Assembly: GCA_024641965.1 (NCBI GenBank)
Contig: JAHECC010000004.1
Location: 1,315-65,314, forward strand
DNA length: 64,000 bases
Direction of reading: 5' to 3'
Origin: Rubrivivax sp.
GTDB lineage: Bacteria; Pseudomonadota; Gammaproteobacteria; Burkholderiales; Burkholderiaceae_C
Shown: positions 8,306-16,453 of the stretch, piece after piece
How positions within the stretch are numbered: the stretch's first letter is position 1
Layout of the letters: each line of letters begins with the position of its first letter
Notes under the pieces: model-generated
Told to the model about the DNA's origin: nothing
Databases searched by the model: none
What the model saw: the letters and a program-made list of their open reading frames with translations, nothing else
Made by a program: the position numbers and the translations under genes

Positions 8306-9421
8306 CTACAGGCCGGTCTTGAAGGAGGTGAAGGTGCGCGTCATCAGGCGGCGCAGGTCATTGTTCAAGGACTCCGGCGGCACCATGTTCTTCAGATCGT
8401 TCGGCGCCAGGAACACCGTCGGATTGCTCGCCACTTCGGGCTTGATGAACTTCTTCGACTCGAGATTGGGGTTGGCGTAGAACACCTTGTTCGTCAACGC
8501 AGCGTGCACTTCCGGACGCAGGATGTAGTTGATGAACTTGTGCGCGTTGCCTGGGTGCGCGGCATCGGCGGGAATCACCATCACGTCGAAGAACAACAGG
8601 CCGCCGTTCTTCGGGATCAGGGCTTCGATGTTGTTGCCGGTCTTGCCGTCGATGGCACGCTGGCGCGCGATGTTGATGTCGCCCGACCAGCCCAGCGCCA
8701 CGCAGATCGAGCCATTCGCCAGGTCGTTGATGTAGCCCGAGGAGCTGAACACGGAGATGTAGGGCCGTATTGCCTTCAGCACGTTGCCCGCGGCCGTGTA
8801 GTCGCCCGGGTTCTTGCTGAACGGCGGCTTGCCCAGGTAGTGCAGAGCGGCCGGTATCACCTCGGTGGCCGAATCGAGGAAGGACACGCCGCAGCTCTTG
8901 AGCTTGCTGACGTACTCGGGCTTGAAGATCAGGTCCCAGGCGTTTTCGGGCATCGGCAGCGGCGCGATGGCGGCCTTGACCTTTTCGACGTTGATGCCGA
9001 CCGTGGTGAAACCCCACAGCCAGTTGACCATGTACTGATTGCCCGGGTCGAGCTGGGCCAGTTGCGCCTGCACGGCGGGGTCCAGATACTTGAAGTTGCC
9101 CAGTTGTGCCTTGTCGATCTTGCGCAGCAGGCCGCCATCGATCTGCAGCTTCGCCCAGTTGGACGAAGGCACGACCACGTCGTAGCCGGTCTTGCCGGCC
9201 ACCAGCTTGGCGTGCACGATTTCGTTGTTGTCGAAGTTGTCGTAGCGCACCTTGATGCCGGTCTCCTTCTCGAAGTTGCGGATCGCATCCTCCGAGATGT
9301 AGTCCGACCAGTTGTAGACGTTGAGGATCTTCTCCTCCTCCTGTGCCTGCGCCGTGAACGAGGCAAAGGCAAGCACGGCGGCCAGCAGGGCGACCACGGG
9401 ACGGAGGGAAGGCATGCTCAT
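8306..9421 (-). CDS. potF: Periplasmic putrescine-binding protein
   Basis: Periplasmic binding protein of 371 aa. The signal peptide MSMPSLRPVVALLAAVLAF is probably cleaved after AQA. The mature protein opens with the family-typical ILNVYNWSDYI and continues with FEKETGIKVRYDNFD and NWLWGFTTVGIN. A ligand-pocket region follows with VALGWSGDI, in the PotF/SpuD/PotD manner. Two ATGs six bases apart are possible (9421 and 9415); the first has GGAG at a suitable distance. It is the first gene of the importer and is preceded by 92 bases that could hold its promoter. Putrescine is favoured over spermidine by genome context, not by a residue test. Confidence 0.92.
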   Translation of the reverse strand: MSMPSLRPVVALLAAVLAFASFTAQAQEEEKILNVYNWSDYISEDAIRNFEKETGIKVRYDNFDNNEIVHAKLVAGKTGYDVVVPSSNWAKLQIDGGLLRKIDKAQLGNFKYLDPAVQAQLAQLDPGNQYMVNWLWGFTTVGINVEKVKAAIAPLPMPENAWDLIFKPEYVSKLKSCGVSFLDSATEVIPAALHYLGKPPFSKNPGDYTAAGNVLKAIRPYISVFSSSGYINDLANGSICVALGWSGDINIARQRAIDGKTGNNIEALIPKNGGLLFFDVMVIPADAAHPGNAHKFINYILRPEVHAALTNKVFYANPNLESKKFIKPEVASNPTVFLAPNDLKNMVPPESLNNDLRRLMTRTFTSFKTGL

Positions 9422-9513
9422 GAACAGGACTCCAAGCGGGGAAAGAGACCGGGCGCTAGTGTAGGGTCGGCGTGGCCACTCGATTGCTGGCGCTGCGCGG
9501 GGTTTTTTGGGCT

Positions 9514-10926
9514 TCAGGCCAGCCAGCCGTCGCGCTGCGCGTCGGCCAGTGTCAGATCGAGGCAACGGTGGATGAGCACCATCATCTCGTCGATCTGTGC
9601 ACGCGTCATGACCAGCGGCGGCGCGATGATCATGCGGTCGCCCACGGCGCGCATGATCAGGCCGTTGGCAAAGCAGTGGCCGCGGCAGACCATGCCGATG
9701 TCGACTTCGGCGGCGAAAGGCGTGCCCTTCGCCTTGTCCTTGACCAGCTGCACGCCGCCCATCAGGCCGCAGCTCTGTGTCTCGCCGGCCAGCGGATGCG
9801 CCGCCAGGGCCTCGAACTGCGCTGCCAGGTACGGGCCGGTGTCGTCGCGCACCTGAGTCACCAGGTCCAACTGCTGGATCAGCCGGATGTTGGCCACGGC
9901 CACGGCGCAGGCCACCGGGTGGCCCGAGTAGGTGTAGCCGTGATTGAATTCGCCACCCTGGTCGATGAGCACGCGGGCGATACGTTCGCCGACCATCACG
10001 CCGCCCAGCGGCACGTAGCCGCTGGTCACGCCTTTGGCGAAAGTCATCAGGTCGGGCTTGTAGCCGAAGCGCTCGCAGCCGAACCAGTGGCCCGTGCGGC
10101 CGAAGCCGCAGATGACCTCGTCGCTGACCAGCAGCACGCCGTACTTGTCGCAGATGCGCTGGATTTCGGGCCAGTAGCTGTCGGGCGGCACGATCACGCC
10201 GCCCGCGCCCTGCACCGGCTCGCCGATGAAGGCCGCCACCTTGTCCGCGCCGACTTCCAGGATCTTGTCCTCGAGCCAGCCGGCAGCAACACGGCCGAAC
10301 TCCTCACGGCTCAGTCCCTTGGGCCGGCCATGCTCCCACCAGTGCGGCTGCTCGATGTGCGTGATGTCCGGAATCGGCAGCCCGCCCTGGGCATGCATGC
10401 CGCCCATGCCGCCGAGCGACGCGCCGGCCATGGTCGAACCGTGATAGGCGTTGAGCCGGCTGATGATCACCTGACGCTGCGGCTGCCCGAGGATGTCCCA
10501 GTAGCGGCGCACCATGCGCACCACTGTGTCGTTGCCTTCCGAGCCCGAACCGGAGAAGAAGACATGCTGGAAGGTGGGCGGGCTGACCGCAGCCAGCAGT
10601 TCGGCCAGTTCGATGGCCGGGGGGGTCGCGGTCTGGAAGAAGGCGTTGTAGAAGGGCAGCTCGCCCATCTGCCGGGTGGCGGCATCGATCAGCGCACGCT
10701 GGCCGTAACCGACGTTGACGCACCACAGGCCCGACATGGCATCGAGGATCTTGTGGCCGTCGTTGTCCCATAGGTAGATGTTGTCGGCGCGCGTGATGAT
10801 GCGCGAGCCCTGTTGCGCCAGCGACTTGAAGTCGGTGAAGGGGTGCAGGAAATGCGCGGCGTCGGCAGCCTGCCATTGCGCGGTGCTGCGTGTCGTGCCG
10901 GCCGTTTTGTCGATGGTCTCGTTCAT
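9514..10926 (-). CDS. spuC: Putrescine-pyruvate aminotransferase (SpuC type), class III
   Basis: PLP-dependent class III aminotransferase of 470 aa that would convert putrescine to 4-aminobutanal with pyruvate as acceptor. Visible motifs are GLWCVNVGYG, FFSGSGSEGNDTVVRM (phosphate cup), AYHGSTMAGASLGG, EPVQGAGG, and the PLP aspartate in DEVICGFGRTG. The Schiff-base lysine lies in FAKGVTSGYVPLGG. Length and motifs fit SpuC/omega-aminotransferases. The ATG at 10926 is preferred to a TTG 15 bases upstream. Together with the ligase 24 bases upstream, it offers a direct transamination branch beside the gamma-glutamyl branch. Confidence 0.9.
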   Translation of the reverse strand: MNETIDKTAGTTRSTAQWQAADAAHFLHPFTDFKSLAQQGSRIITRADNIYLWDNDGHKILDAMSGLWCVNVGYGQRALIDAATRQMGELPFYNAFFQTATPPAIELAELLAAVSPPTFQHVFFSGSGSEGNDTVVRMVRRYWDILGQPQRQVIISRLNAYHGSTMAGASLGGMGGMHAQGGLPIPDITHIEQPHWWEHGRPKGLSREEFGRVAAGWLEDKILEVGADKVAAFIGEPVQGAGGVIVPPDSYWPEIQRICDKYGVLLVSDEVICGFGRTGHWFGCERFGYKPDLMTFAKGVTSGYVPLGGVMVGERIARVLIDQGGEFNHGYTYSGHPVACAVAVANIRLIQQLDLVTQVRDDTGPYLAAQFEALAAHPLAGETQSCGLMGGVQLVKDKAKGTPFAAEVDIGMVCRGHCFANGLIMRAVGDRMIIAPPLVMTRAQIDEMMVLIHRCLDLTLADAQRDGWLA

Positions 10927-10950
10927 TGTTCTTCGTTCCAATGGGGTGGC

Positions 10951-12318
10951 TCAGACATGCAGCAGCAGATGGTCCCGCTCCCAGGGCGAGATGACCTTCA
11001 TGAACTCGGCGTACTCGATGTCCTTGATCTCGCAATAGACCGTGACGAAGGCCTTTCCCAGCACGTCGGCCAGGTCCTTCTCGTCCTTCAGCAGGCGCAC
11101 CGATTCGCTCAGGCTGCGCGGCAGCACATGGTCGCCAAGGTAGGCATCACCCTTGCACTCGGGTGTCGGCTGAATCTTGTTCTTGATTCCCAGGTAGCCG
11201 CAGGCCAGCGTGGCCGCCAGTGCGACATAGGGGTTGGCGTCGGCGCCTACGACGCGGTTCTCGATGCGCCGCGACTGCGCACTCGCCACGGGCGAACGGA
11301 TGCCCACCGTGCGGTTGTCGGTGCCCCACTGGATGTTGATCGGTGCGGCCGTGAAGCGCGCCATGCGCCGGTAGCTGTTGACGTACGGCGCGAACAGCAC
11401 CATCGCCGCCGGGATGTAGCGCTGCAGGCCGCCGATGTACCAGTAGAACTCCGGGCTGGGCGTGCCGTCGGGATTGCTGAAAAGGTTCAGCCCCGTGGCC
11501 TGGTTGACAACGCTCTGGTGGATGTGCATCGAGCTGCCGGGCTCGCCGGCGATCGGCTTGGCCATGAAGGTGGCGTACATGTCGTGGCGCAGCGCGACCT
11601 CGCGCACCGTGCGCTTGAACAGGAACACCTCGTCGGCCAGGCCCAGCGGCTTGTCGTGGAAGAAGTTGATCTCCATCTGCCCGGCGCCGACCTCGTGGAT
11701 CAGCGTGTCGACGTTCAGTTCCATCTGTTCGCAATACTTGTAGACATCCTCGAACAGCGGGTCGAACTCGTTCACCGCATCGATGGAGTAGGCCTGGCGC
11801 GAGGTTTCGGCGCGCCCGCTGCGGCCGATCGGCGGTTTCAGCGGAATGTCCGGGTCGGTATTGCGCGCCACCAGATAGAACTCGAGTTCCGGCGCGACCA
11901 CCGGGTTCCAGCCCTCTGCCTCGAACAGGCCGCACACGCGTCGCAGCACCGAGCGTGGCGCGAAGGGCACCAGCGCGCCGTCCTTGTCGTAGCAGTCGTG
12001 GATGACCTGCGCGGTCGGGTCCGTGGCCCAGGGCACGATGCGCACAGTGGTCGGGTCGGCCTGAAGATGCATGTCGCGATCGGTCGGGCTGATGACGTCG
12101 TAGTACGGTCCCTCTTCGGGGAACTCGCCGGTCACGCCCATCGCCACCACCGCCTCGGGCAAGCGCATGCCGCGGTCTTCGGTGAACTTCTCGCGCGGCA
12201 GGATCTTGCCGCGTGCCACGCCGGTGAGGTCGGGCACCAGGCACTCGATCTCCGTCACGCGGTGCGTATCGAGCCACTTTTCGAGCTCGCTGAAGTTGAG
12301 ATTCTCTCGCTTGACCAT
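10951..12318 (-). CDS. spuB: Gamma-glutamylputrescine synthetase-type ligase (SpuB/PuuA)
   Basis: Glutamine synthetase-fold ligase of 455 aa expected to join glutamate to putrescine using ATP, the first step of the gamma-glutamyl putrescine pathway. Motifs are PDLTGVARGKILPR, the metal Glu in APELEFYL, GSSMHIHQSV, NSYRRMARF, and WGTDNRTVGIR. The sequence has the SpuB/PuuA pattern rather than GlnA: no adenylylation-site tyrosine context, and a C-terminus of the type IKDIEYAEFMKVISPWERD. The ATG at 12318 begins MVKRENLNFSELEKWL. Its neighbours PuuD (hydrolase) and PuuB (oxidase) support the pathway. The final substrate remains an inference. Confidence 0.9.
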   Translation of the reverse strand: MVKRENLNFSELEKWLDTHRVTEIECLVPDLTGVARGKILPREKFTEDRGMRLPEAVVAMGVTGEFPEEGPYYDVISPTDRDMHLQADPTTVRIVPWATDPTAQVIHDCYDKDGALVPFAPRSVLRRVCGLFEAEGWNPVVAPELEFYLVARNTDPDIPLKPPIGRSGRAETSRQAYSIDAVNEFDPLFEDVYKYCEQMELNVDTLIHEVGAGQMEINFFHDKPLGLADEVFLFKRTVREVALRHDMYATFMAKPIAGEPGSSMHIHQSVVNQATGLNLFSNPDGTPSPEFYWYIGGLQRYIPAAMVLFAPYVNSYRRMARFTAAPINIQWGTDNRTVGIRSPVASAQSRRIENRVVGADANPYVALAATLACGYLGIKNKIQPTPECKGDAYLGDHVLPRSLSESVRLLKDEKDLADVLGKAFVTVYCEIKDIEYAEFMKVISPWERDHLLLHV

Positions 12319-12397
12319 GGAAACCCTGAATCCTCTGTTGACGCGGTGGCTGATGGGGCGCCACCGGCGAACCCGTGGCCCGATTGTCGCCATTCGG

Positions 12398-13168
12398 CTA
12401 GGACGGCGGTTCCCTGTGCTGTTGCCGGTAGTTGCGGCAGGCCTCGCCAAAGGCGCGCGCCAGCTTCACCGAGACCGGGTTCTGCGCGGCCTGCCACTCC
12501 GGATGCCACTGTACGCACAGGTTGAATCCGGCGGCACCCGGCCACGAGAAGGATTCGACCAGGCCATCCGGCGCACGCGCCTCGACTCGCAACTGCGGCG
12601 CCAGCCGGTTCACGGCCTGAGCGTGCACCGAGTTCACCGCGAAGCGCGCCTCGTCGAAGATGCGTGACAGCTCCCCGCCGTCGACCACCTCGACCTCGTG
12701 CGCCGGGCCGTACTGCTGTTCGGCCGGCGCGTCGTTGTCGGCACGATGGTCGGCCATGCCGGCGAGTTCCTGTACCGCCTGGTGCAGCGACCCGCCCAGC
12801 GCCACGTTGGTCTCCTGCGCACCGCGGCAGATCGCGAACATCGGTATGCCGCGTGCCAGCACCTTGGGGATGAAAGGCAGCGTCCACTGGTCGCGCTCGG
12901 CATCCAGCGGCAGCTCCGGGTTGTGCACGCCTTCGTCGAAGTGGCGCGGATGCACGTTCGACGGCGAGCCGGTCAACATCACGCCATCGGCCAGCGCAAG
13001 CAGCGCGTCGACCTCCTCGTCCAGCGCATTCGGCACCACCAGCGGTACGCAGCCGGCCAGACGCACGAAGTCGATGTACTTCTTGCCGGCGATGTGGAAG
13101 GGGTGGTGGCCCAGCTGCCGGTTGCACGCCGGCACCAGCACCACGGGCAGCTGCTTGTTCGTCTTCAT
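12398..13168 (-). CDS. puuD: Gamma-glutamyl-GABA hydrolase, class I glutamine amidotransferase fold
   Basis: Cytosolic hydrolase of 256 aa that releases GABA from gamma-glutamyl-GABA. The nucleophile is C114 in AICRGAQE, and the dyad partners are H222 and E224 in VQWHPEW. These numbers coincide with those known for E. coli PuuD. NRQLGHHPFHI near the N-terminus and LTGSPSNVHP are also family features. The ATG at 13168 overlaps the stop of the upstream oxidase gene (ATGA). PuuD, PuuB and the ligase together cover most of the gamma-glutamyl pathway; the aldehyde dehydrogenase PuuC is not in the window. Pseudomonas SpuA is the equivalent name. Confidence 0.9.
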   Translation of the reverse strand: MKTNKQLPVVLVPACNRQLGHHPFHIAGKKYIDFVRLAGCVPLVVPNALDEEVDALLALADGVMLTGSPSNVHPRHFDEGVHNPELPLDAERDQWTLPFIPKVLARGIPMFAICRGAQETNVALGGSLHQAVQELAGMADHRADNDAPAEQQYGPAHEVEVVDGGELSRIFDEARFAVNSVHAQAVNRLAPQLRVEARAPDGLVESFSWPGAAGFNLCVQWHPEWQAAQNPVSVKLARAFGEACRNYRQQHREPPS

Positions 13169-14478
13169 GCCATCAGGTCTCTCAATCGGTACCACGCCAT
13201 GCCCAGCACCAGCGCCGGCGTGCGCAGCACCCGTCCGCCGGGAAAAGGCCGGTGTTTCAAGCGCGCGAAGGTGTCGAAGCGCGATGCGTCACCACTGATG
13301 GCCTCGGCGACGAGCTTGCCCGCCAGCCCGGTGAGCGCCAGCCCATGCCCTGAAAAGCCCTGCAGGTAGTACACGTTGGCCGCATTGTCGCCGGCCGGCG
13401 CGAGCCGACCGAAGTCGGGGGCACGGTTCATCGAGATGTCGACGAAGCCGCCCCAGGCGTACTCGATCCTCGCGTTCGGCAACTGCGGGAAGGTGCCGAC
13501 CATTCGCGCACGCATGCTGCCGGCCAGATCGGCCGGCGTGACCGTGCTGTAGCTGACGCGCCCACCGTAAAGCAGACGTTGGTCGTTGGTGGTGCGAAAG
13601 TAGTCGAGCACGAAATTCGTGTCGCATACCGCCGCGCGCGACGGGATCAGCGTTTCGGCCACGGCATCGGCCAGCGTTTCGGTGCAGGCGATATAGGTGC
13701 CCACCGGCATGATGCGCGCCTCGAGCTGCGGCGCGAGGCCATTCAGATAGACGTTGCCAGCGAGCAGCACAAAGCGCGCGCGCAGTTCACCCCCCGGCGC
13801 GCGCAGCCGCGCTTCAGTGCCACGCTGCAGCGCCTCGACCGGTGTGTTTTCGTGCAAGGTCACGCCGGCCGCCGCCGCGGCACGCGCGAGGCCCAGCGTG
13901 TAGTTCAGCGGGTGCAGATGGCCGGAGCGCGGGTCGAACACGCCGCTGTGATAACGCGGGCTGCCGATCCAGCGCGGCAGCTCGGGAGCATCGATGGCTT
14001 GCTGCGCGTAGCCGTAGACCCGCTCCAAGCGCTCGGCCCAGGCCAGCAGCTCGCGGCCCTTGCGCTCGGACGTGGCCACGCCGAGGTAGCCGTCGCGCCA
14101 GTCGCAGTCGATGGCGTGGGTACGGATGCGCTCGCGCAGGAGGTCCAGCGCCTCGATCGACATCGCCCAGATACGCTTGGCGTCGTCCAGGCCGAGCTGG
14201 GCTTCGATGGTCTGCTGGTCGCAGGCCAGGCCGTGAATCGCCTGGCCGCCGTTGCGGCCACTGGCGCCCCAGCCGATCTGGCGTGCTTCGAGCAGCGTCA
14301 CCGAAAAACCGCGCTGCGCCAGTTCCAGCGCGGCCGACAAGCCGGCGAGGCCGCCGCCGACCACCGCCACATCGCACGAGGCACTGCCCTGCAGAGCAGG
14401 GAAGACCTGCCGGCGCGCGGCGGTGGCGGCATAGTAGGAGTTGCGAGTCAGTTCGCGGTCGGCGCTGAGCAGGTCCAT
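13165..14478 (-). CDS. puuB: FAD-dependent oxidoreductase, gamma-glutamylputrescine oxidase type
   Basis: DAO-fold flavoenzyme of 437 aa. The dinucleotide-binding motif is VAVVGGGLAGLSAALELA (about residues 37-54), then the typical GWGASGRNGGQ segment, and a C-terminal FAD region DFGRLAPAG...VYYLQGFSGHGLALTGLAGK. This pattern is that of PuuB and related amine oxidases, which oxidise gamma-glutamylputrescine to the aldehyde with release of ammonia and peroxide. No signal peptide is seen, so it is cytosolic or membrane-peripheral. The ATG is followed by MDLLSADRELTRNSYY, a PuuB-like N-terminus. It is translationally coupled to puuD, and a 49-base gap separates it from the upstream aminotransferase. 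Confidence 0.87.
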   Translation of the reverse strand: MDLLSADRELTRNSYYAATAARRQVFPALQGSASCDVAVVGGGLAGLSAALELAQRGFSVTLLEARQIGWGASGRNGGQAIHGLACDQQTIEAQLGLDDAKRIWAMSIEALDLLRERIRTHAIDCDWRDGYLGVATSERKGRELLAWAERLERVYGYAQQAIDAPELPRWIGSPRYHSGVFDPRSGHLHPLNYTLGLARAAAAAGVTLHENTPVEALQRGTEARLRAPGGELRARFVLLAGNVYLNGLAPQLEARIMPVGTYIACTETLADAVAETLIPSRAAVCDTNFVLDYFRTTNDQRLLYGGRVSYSTVTPADLAGSMRARMVGTFPQLPNARIEYAWGGFVDISMNRAPDFGRLAPAGDNAANVYYLQGFSGHGLALTGLAGKLVAEAISGDASRFDTFARLKHRPFPGGRVLRTPALVLGMAWYRLRDLMA

Positions 14479-14527
14479 CGCTGCGCTAAACGCCAGGCAA
14501 GCCTCCGGTGGCGGGTCGTTGTCGGGA

Positions 14528-15835
14528 TCAGGCCGCGCGCCGGATCGCGCCGCGCAACGTGTCGACGATCTGGTCGATCTGCTCGCGCTCGATGATCAGC
14601 GGCGGCGACACGGCGATGATGTCGCCGGTGTAGCGCAGCATCACGCCCTTTTCCCAGCAGTCGAGGAACACGCCGAGTGCGCGCTTCGTCGGCTCGCCGG
14701 CCAGCGGCGTCATCTCGACGCCGCCGACCAGGCCGAAGTTGCGGATGTCGATAACGTTCGGCTCGCCTTTCAACGAATGCAGTGCCTCGCCGAAGTAGGA
14801 CTGCAACTGCGCCGCGCGCGTCAACAGGCTTTCGTCGGCATAGGTCTCCAGCGTCGCCAGGCCGGCGGCGCAGGCCAACGGGTGCGACGAGTAGGTGTAG
14901 CCATGGGCGAACTCGATCAGGTACTCGGGCCCGGTCATGAAGATGTCGTGAATGGCCTGTTTGGCCAGCACCGCGCCCATCGGCACGCAGCCGTTGGTGA
15001 TGCCCTTGGCCACCGTCATCAGGTCGGGCGTGACGCCGAAGGTGGTGGCGGCGAAGGGCGAGCCGGTGCGGCCGAACCCGGTGATGACCTCGTCGAAGAT
15101 CAGCAGGATGCCGTGTTTGTCGCAGATCTCGCGCAGGCGCTGCAGGTAGCCCTTCGGCGGGATCAGCACGCCGGTGGATCCTGCTATCGGCTCGACGATG
15201 ACGGCGGCGATGGTCGAGGCGTCGTGCAGCATGACCAGCCGCTCCAGGTCGTCGGCCAGTTCGGCGCCGTGCTCGGGCTGGCCCATGGCGAAGGCATTGC
15301 GGCCCAGGTCGTGTGTGTGGCGAATGTGGTCGACACCCGTGAGCAGGGTGCCGAACATCTTGCGGTTGCCCGCGATGCCGCCCACCGAAATGCCGCCGAA
15401 GTTGACGCCGTGGTAGCCGCGCTCACGGCCGATGAGCCGGGTGCGGGTGCCTTCGCCGCGTGCGCGGTGGTAGGCGATGGCCATCTTCAGCGCGGTCTCC
15501 ACCGACTCCGAGCCCGAGTTGGTGAAGAACACCTTGTTCATGCCCGGCGGCGCGAGCTTGGCCACCTTGTCCGCCAGTTCGAAGGCCTTCGGGTGCGCCA
15601 TCTGGAAGGGCGGCGCGAAGTCCATCTCGGCGGCCTGCTCCTGGATCGCCTTGACGATCTTCGGCCGCGTGTGGCCGGCGTTCACACACCACAGCCCGGC
15701 GACACCGTCGAGCACCTGCCGGCCCTTGTCGTCCCAGTAGTGCATGCCGGACGAGCGCACCAGCAAACGCGGCGACTTCTTGAAGTGGCGGCTGGCCGTG
15801 AAGGGCATCCAGAAGGCGTCGAGTTCGGGTTTCAT
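14528..15835 (-). CDS. Class III aminotransferase, omega-amino acid/beta-alanine-pyruvate type
   Basis: Second PLP aminotransferase of the locus, 435 aa. It starts MKPELDAFWMPFTASR, the family-typical opening of beta-alanine-pyruvate aminotransferases. Motifs include GLWCVNAGHTRP, FFTNSGSESVETALKM, RGYHGVNFGG and the PLP aspartate in FDEVITGFGRTG. The lysine lies in TVAKGITNGCVPMGA. It could use GABA, beta-alanine or other omega-amines that arise from polyamine breakdown. That choice cannot be made from sequence. It is the first gene of the minus-strand run and is divergent from the Lrp-type regulator, with a 134-base shared control region carrying an 8-base inverted repeat. Confidence 0.86.
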   Translation of the reverse strand: MKPELDAFWMPFTASRHFKKSPRLLVRSSGMHYWDDKGRQVLDGVAGLWCVNAGHTRPKIVKAIQEQAAEMDFAPPFQMAHPKAFELADKVAKLAPPGMNKVFFTNSGSESVETALKMAIAYHRARGEGTRTRLIGRERGYHGVNFGGISVGGIAGNRKMFGTLLTGVDHIRHTHDLGRNAFAMGQPEHGAELADDLERLVMLHDASTIAAVIVEPIAGSTGVLIPPKGYLQRLREICDKHGILLIFDEVITGFGRTGSPFAATTFGVTPDLMTVAKGITNGCVPMGAVLAKQAIHDIFMTGPEYLIEFAHGYTYSSHPLACAAGLATLETYADESLLTRAAQLQSYFGEALHSLKGEPNVIDIRNFGLVGGVEMTPLAGEPTKRALGVFLDCWEKGVMLRYTGDIIAVSPPLIIEREQIDQIVDTLRGAIRRAA

Positions 15836-15889
15836 GGGCGGGCTCCTTGGGTGGTGGCGCGTATCGCAGCAGTCTAATCACAACAGCTC

Positions 15890-15923
15890 GCAATGTGCTG
15901 GCGCTATACGCACGCCACATTGC
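15890..15923. promoter_or_regulatory. Inverted repeat between aminotransferase and Lrp regulator
   Basis: Perfect 8-base arms GCAATGTG and CACATTGC are separated by 18 bases, in the 134-base gap between the divergent aminotransferase and lrp/asnC genes. A partial third copy, GCAATATC, follows at about 15931. It is a plausible operator for the adjacent regulator acting on both promoters. The protein-site link is inferred from position only. Confidence 0.5.
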
Positions 15924-15969
15924 CGCGTCCGCAATATCATGGCGGAAACACAACCACTATCGACACATT

Positions 15970-16449
15970 ATGCGAACTCTGTCCGCCGAGGCGCAACTCG
16001 ATTCGATCGATGTCGCCATTCTGAGTGAGTTGCAGCGTGACGGGCGGCTGTCCAACGTGGATCTGGCGCAGCGCGTGCACCTGTCGCCTTCGGCCTGTCT
16101 GCGGCGCGTCAAGCAGTTGGAGGAATCAGGTGTCATTGCCCAGTACGTGGCGCTGCTGAATGCGAAGTCGGTCGGCCGACACGGCACCAGCTTCACGATC
16201 ATCAATATGGAGAGCATGAACAACCGGCAACTCGAGGCCTTCGAGCAGGCAGTGCATGCCGCGCCCGAGATCCTGGATTGTTTCTACGTGGCCGGCTCCA
16301 ACGACTACCTGCTGCGCTTCGCCTACCGGGACGCCGAGGATCTGGAGCGGCTGCACACCGAGGTGTTGATGCGCCTGCCCGGCGTGGCGCGACTGAATTC
16401 GATGCTGGTGCTGCGCACGGTGAAGAAGACCACTGCGCTGGTGTTGTAG
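15970..16449 (+). CDS. Lrp/AsnC-family transcriptional regulator
   Basis: A 159-aa DNA-binding protein. The N-terminal HTH covers about residues 8-60 (LDSIDVAILSELQRDGRLSN, VHLSPSACLRRVKQLEESGVI). A C-terminal RAM/ligand domain with YVAGSNDYLLRF, typical of Lrp/AsnC amino-acid sensors, follows. The ATG at 15970 gives the normal N-terminus MRTLSAEAQLDSID; a longer open frame upstream has no family similarity. Divergent placement from the aminotransferase and nearness to agmatinase suggest it controls polyamine or omega-amino acid use, perhaps with an amino acid as effector. It ends four bases before the convergent agmatinase gene. Confidence 0.9.
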   Translation: MRTLSAEAQLDSIDVAILSELQRDGRLSNVDLAQRVHLSPSACLRRVKQLEESGVIAQYVALLNAKSVGRHGTSFTIINMESMNNRQLEAFEQAVHAAPEILDCFYVAGSNDYLLRFAYRDAEDLERLHTEVLMRLPGVARLNSMLVLRTVKKTTALVL

Positions 16450-16453
16450 CGGC

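Noticed and set aside
15847-15969. Longer N-terminus for the Lrp-type regulator
   Set aside because: The added residues have no family similarity and the region carries the shared promoter and inverted repeat.
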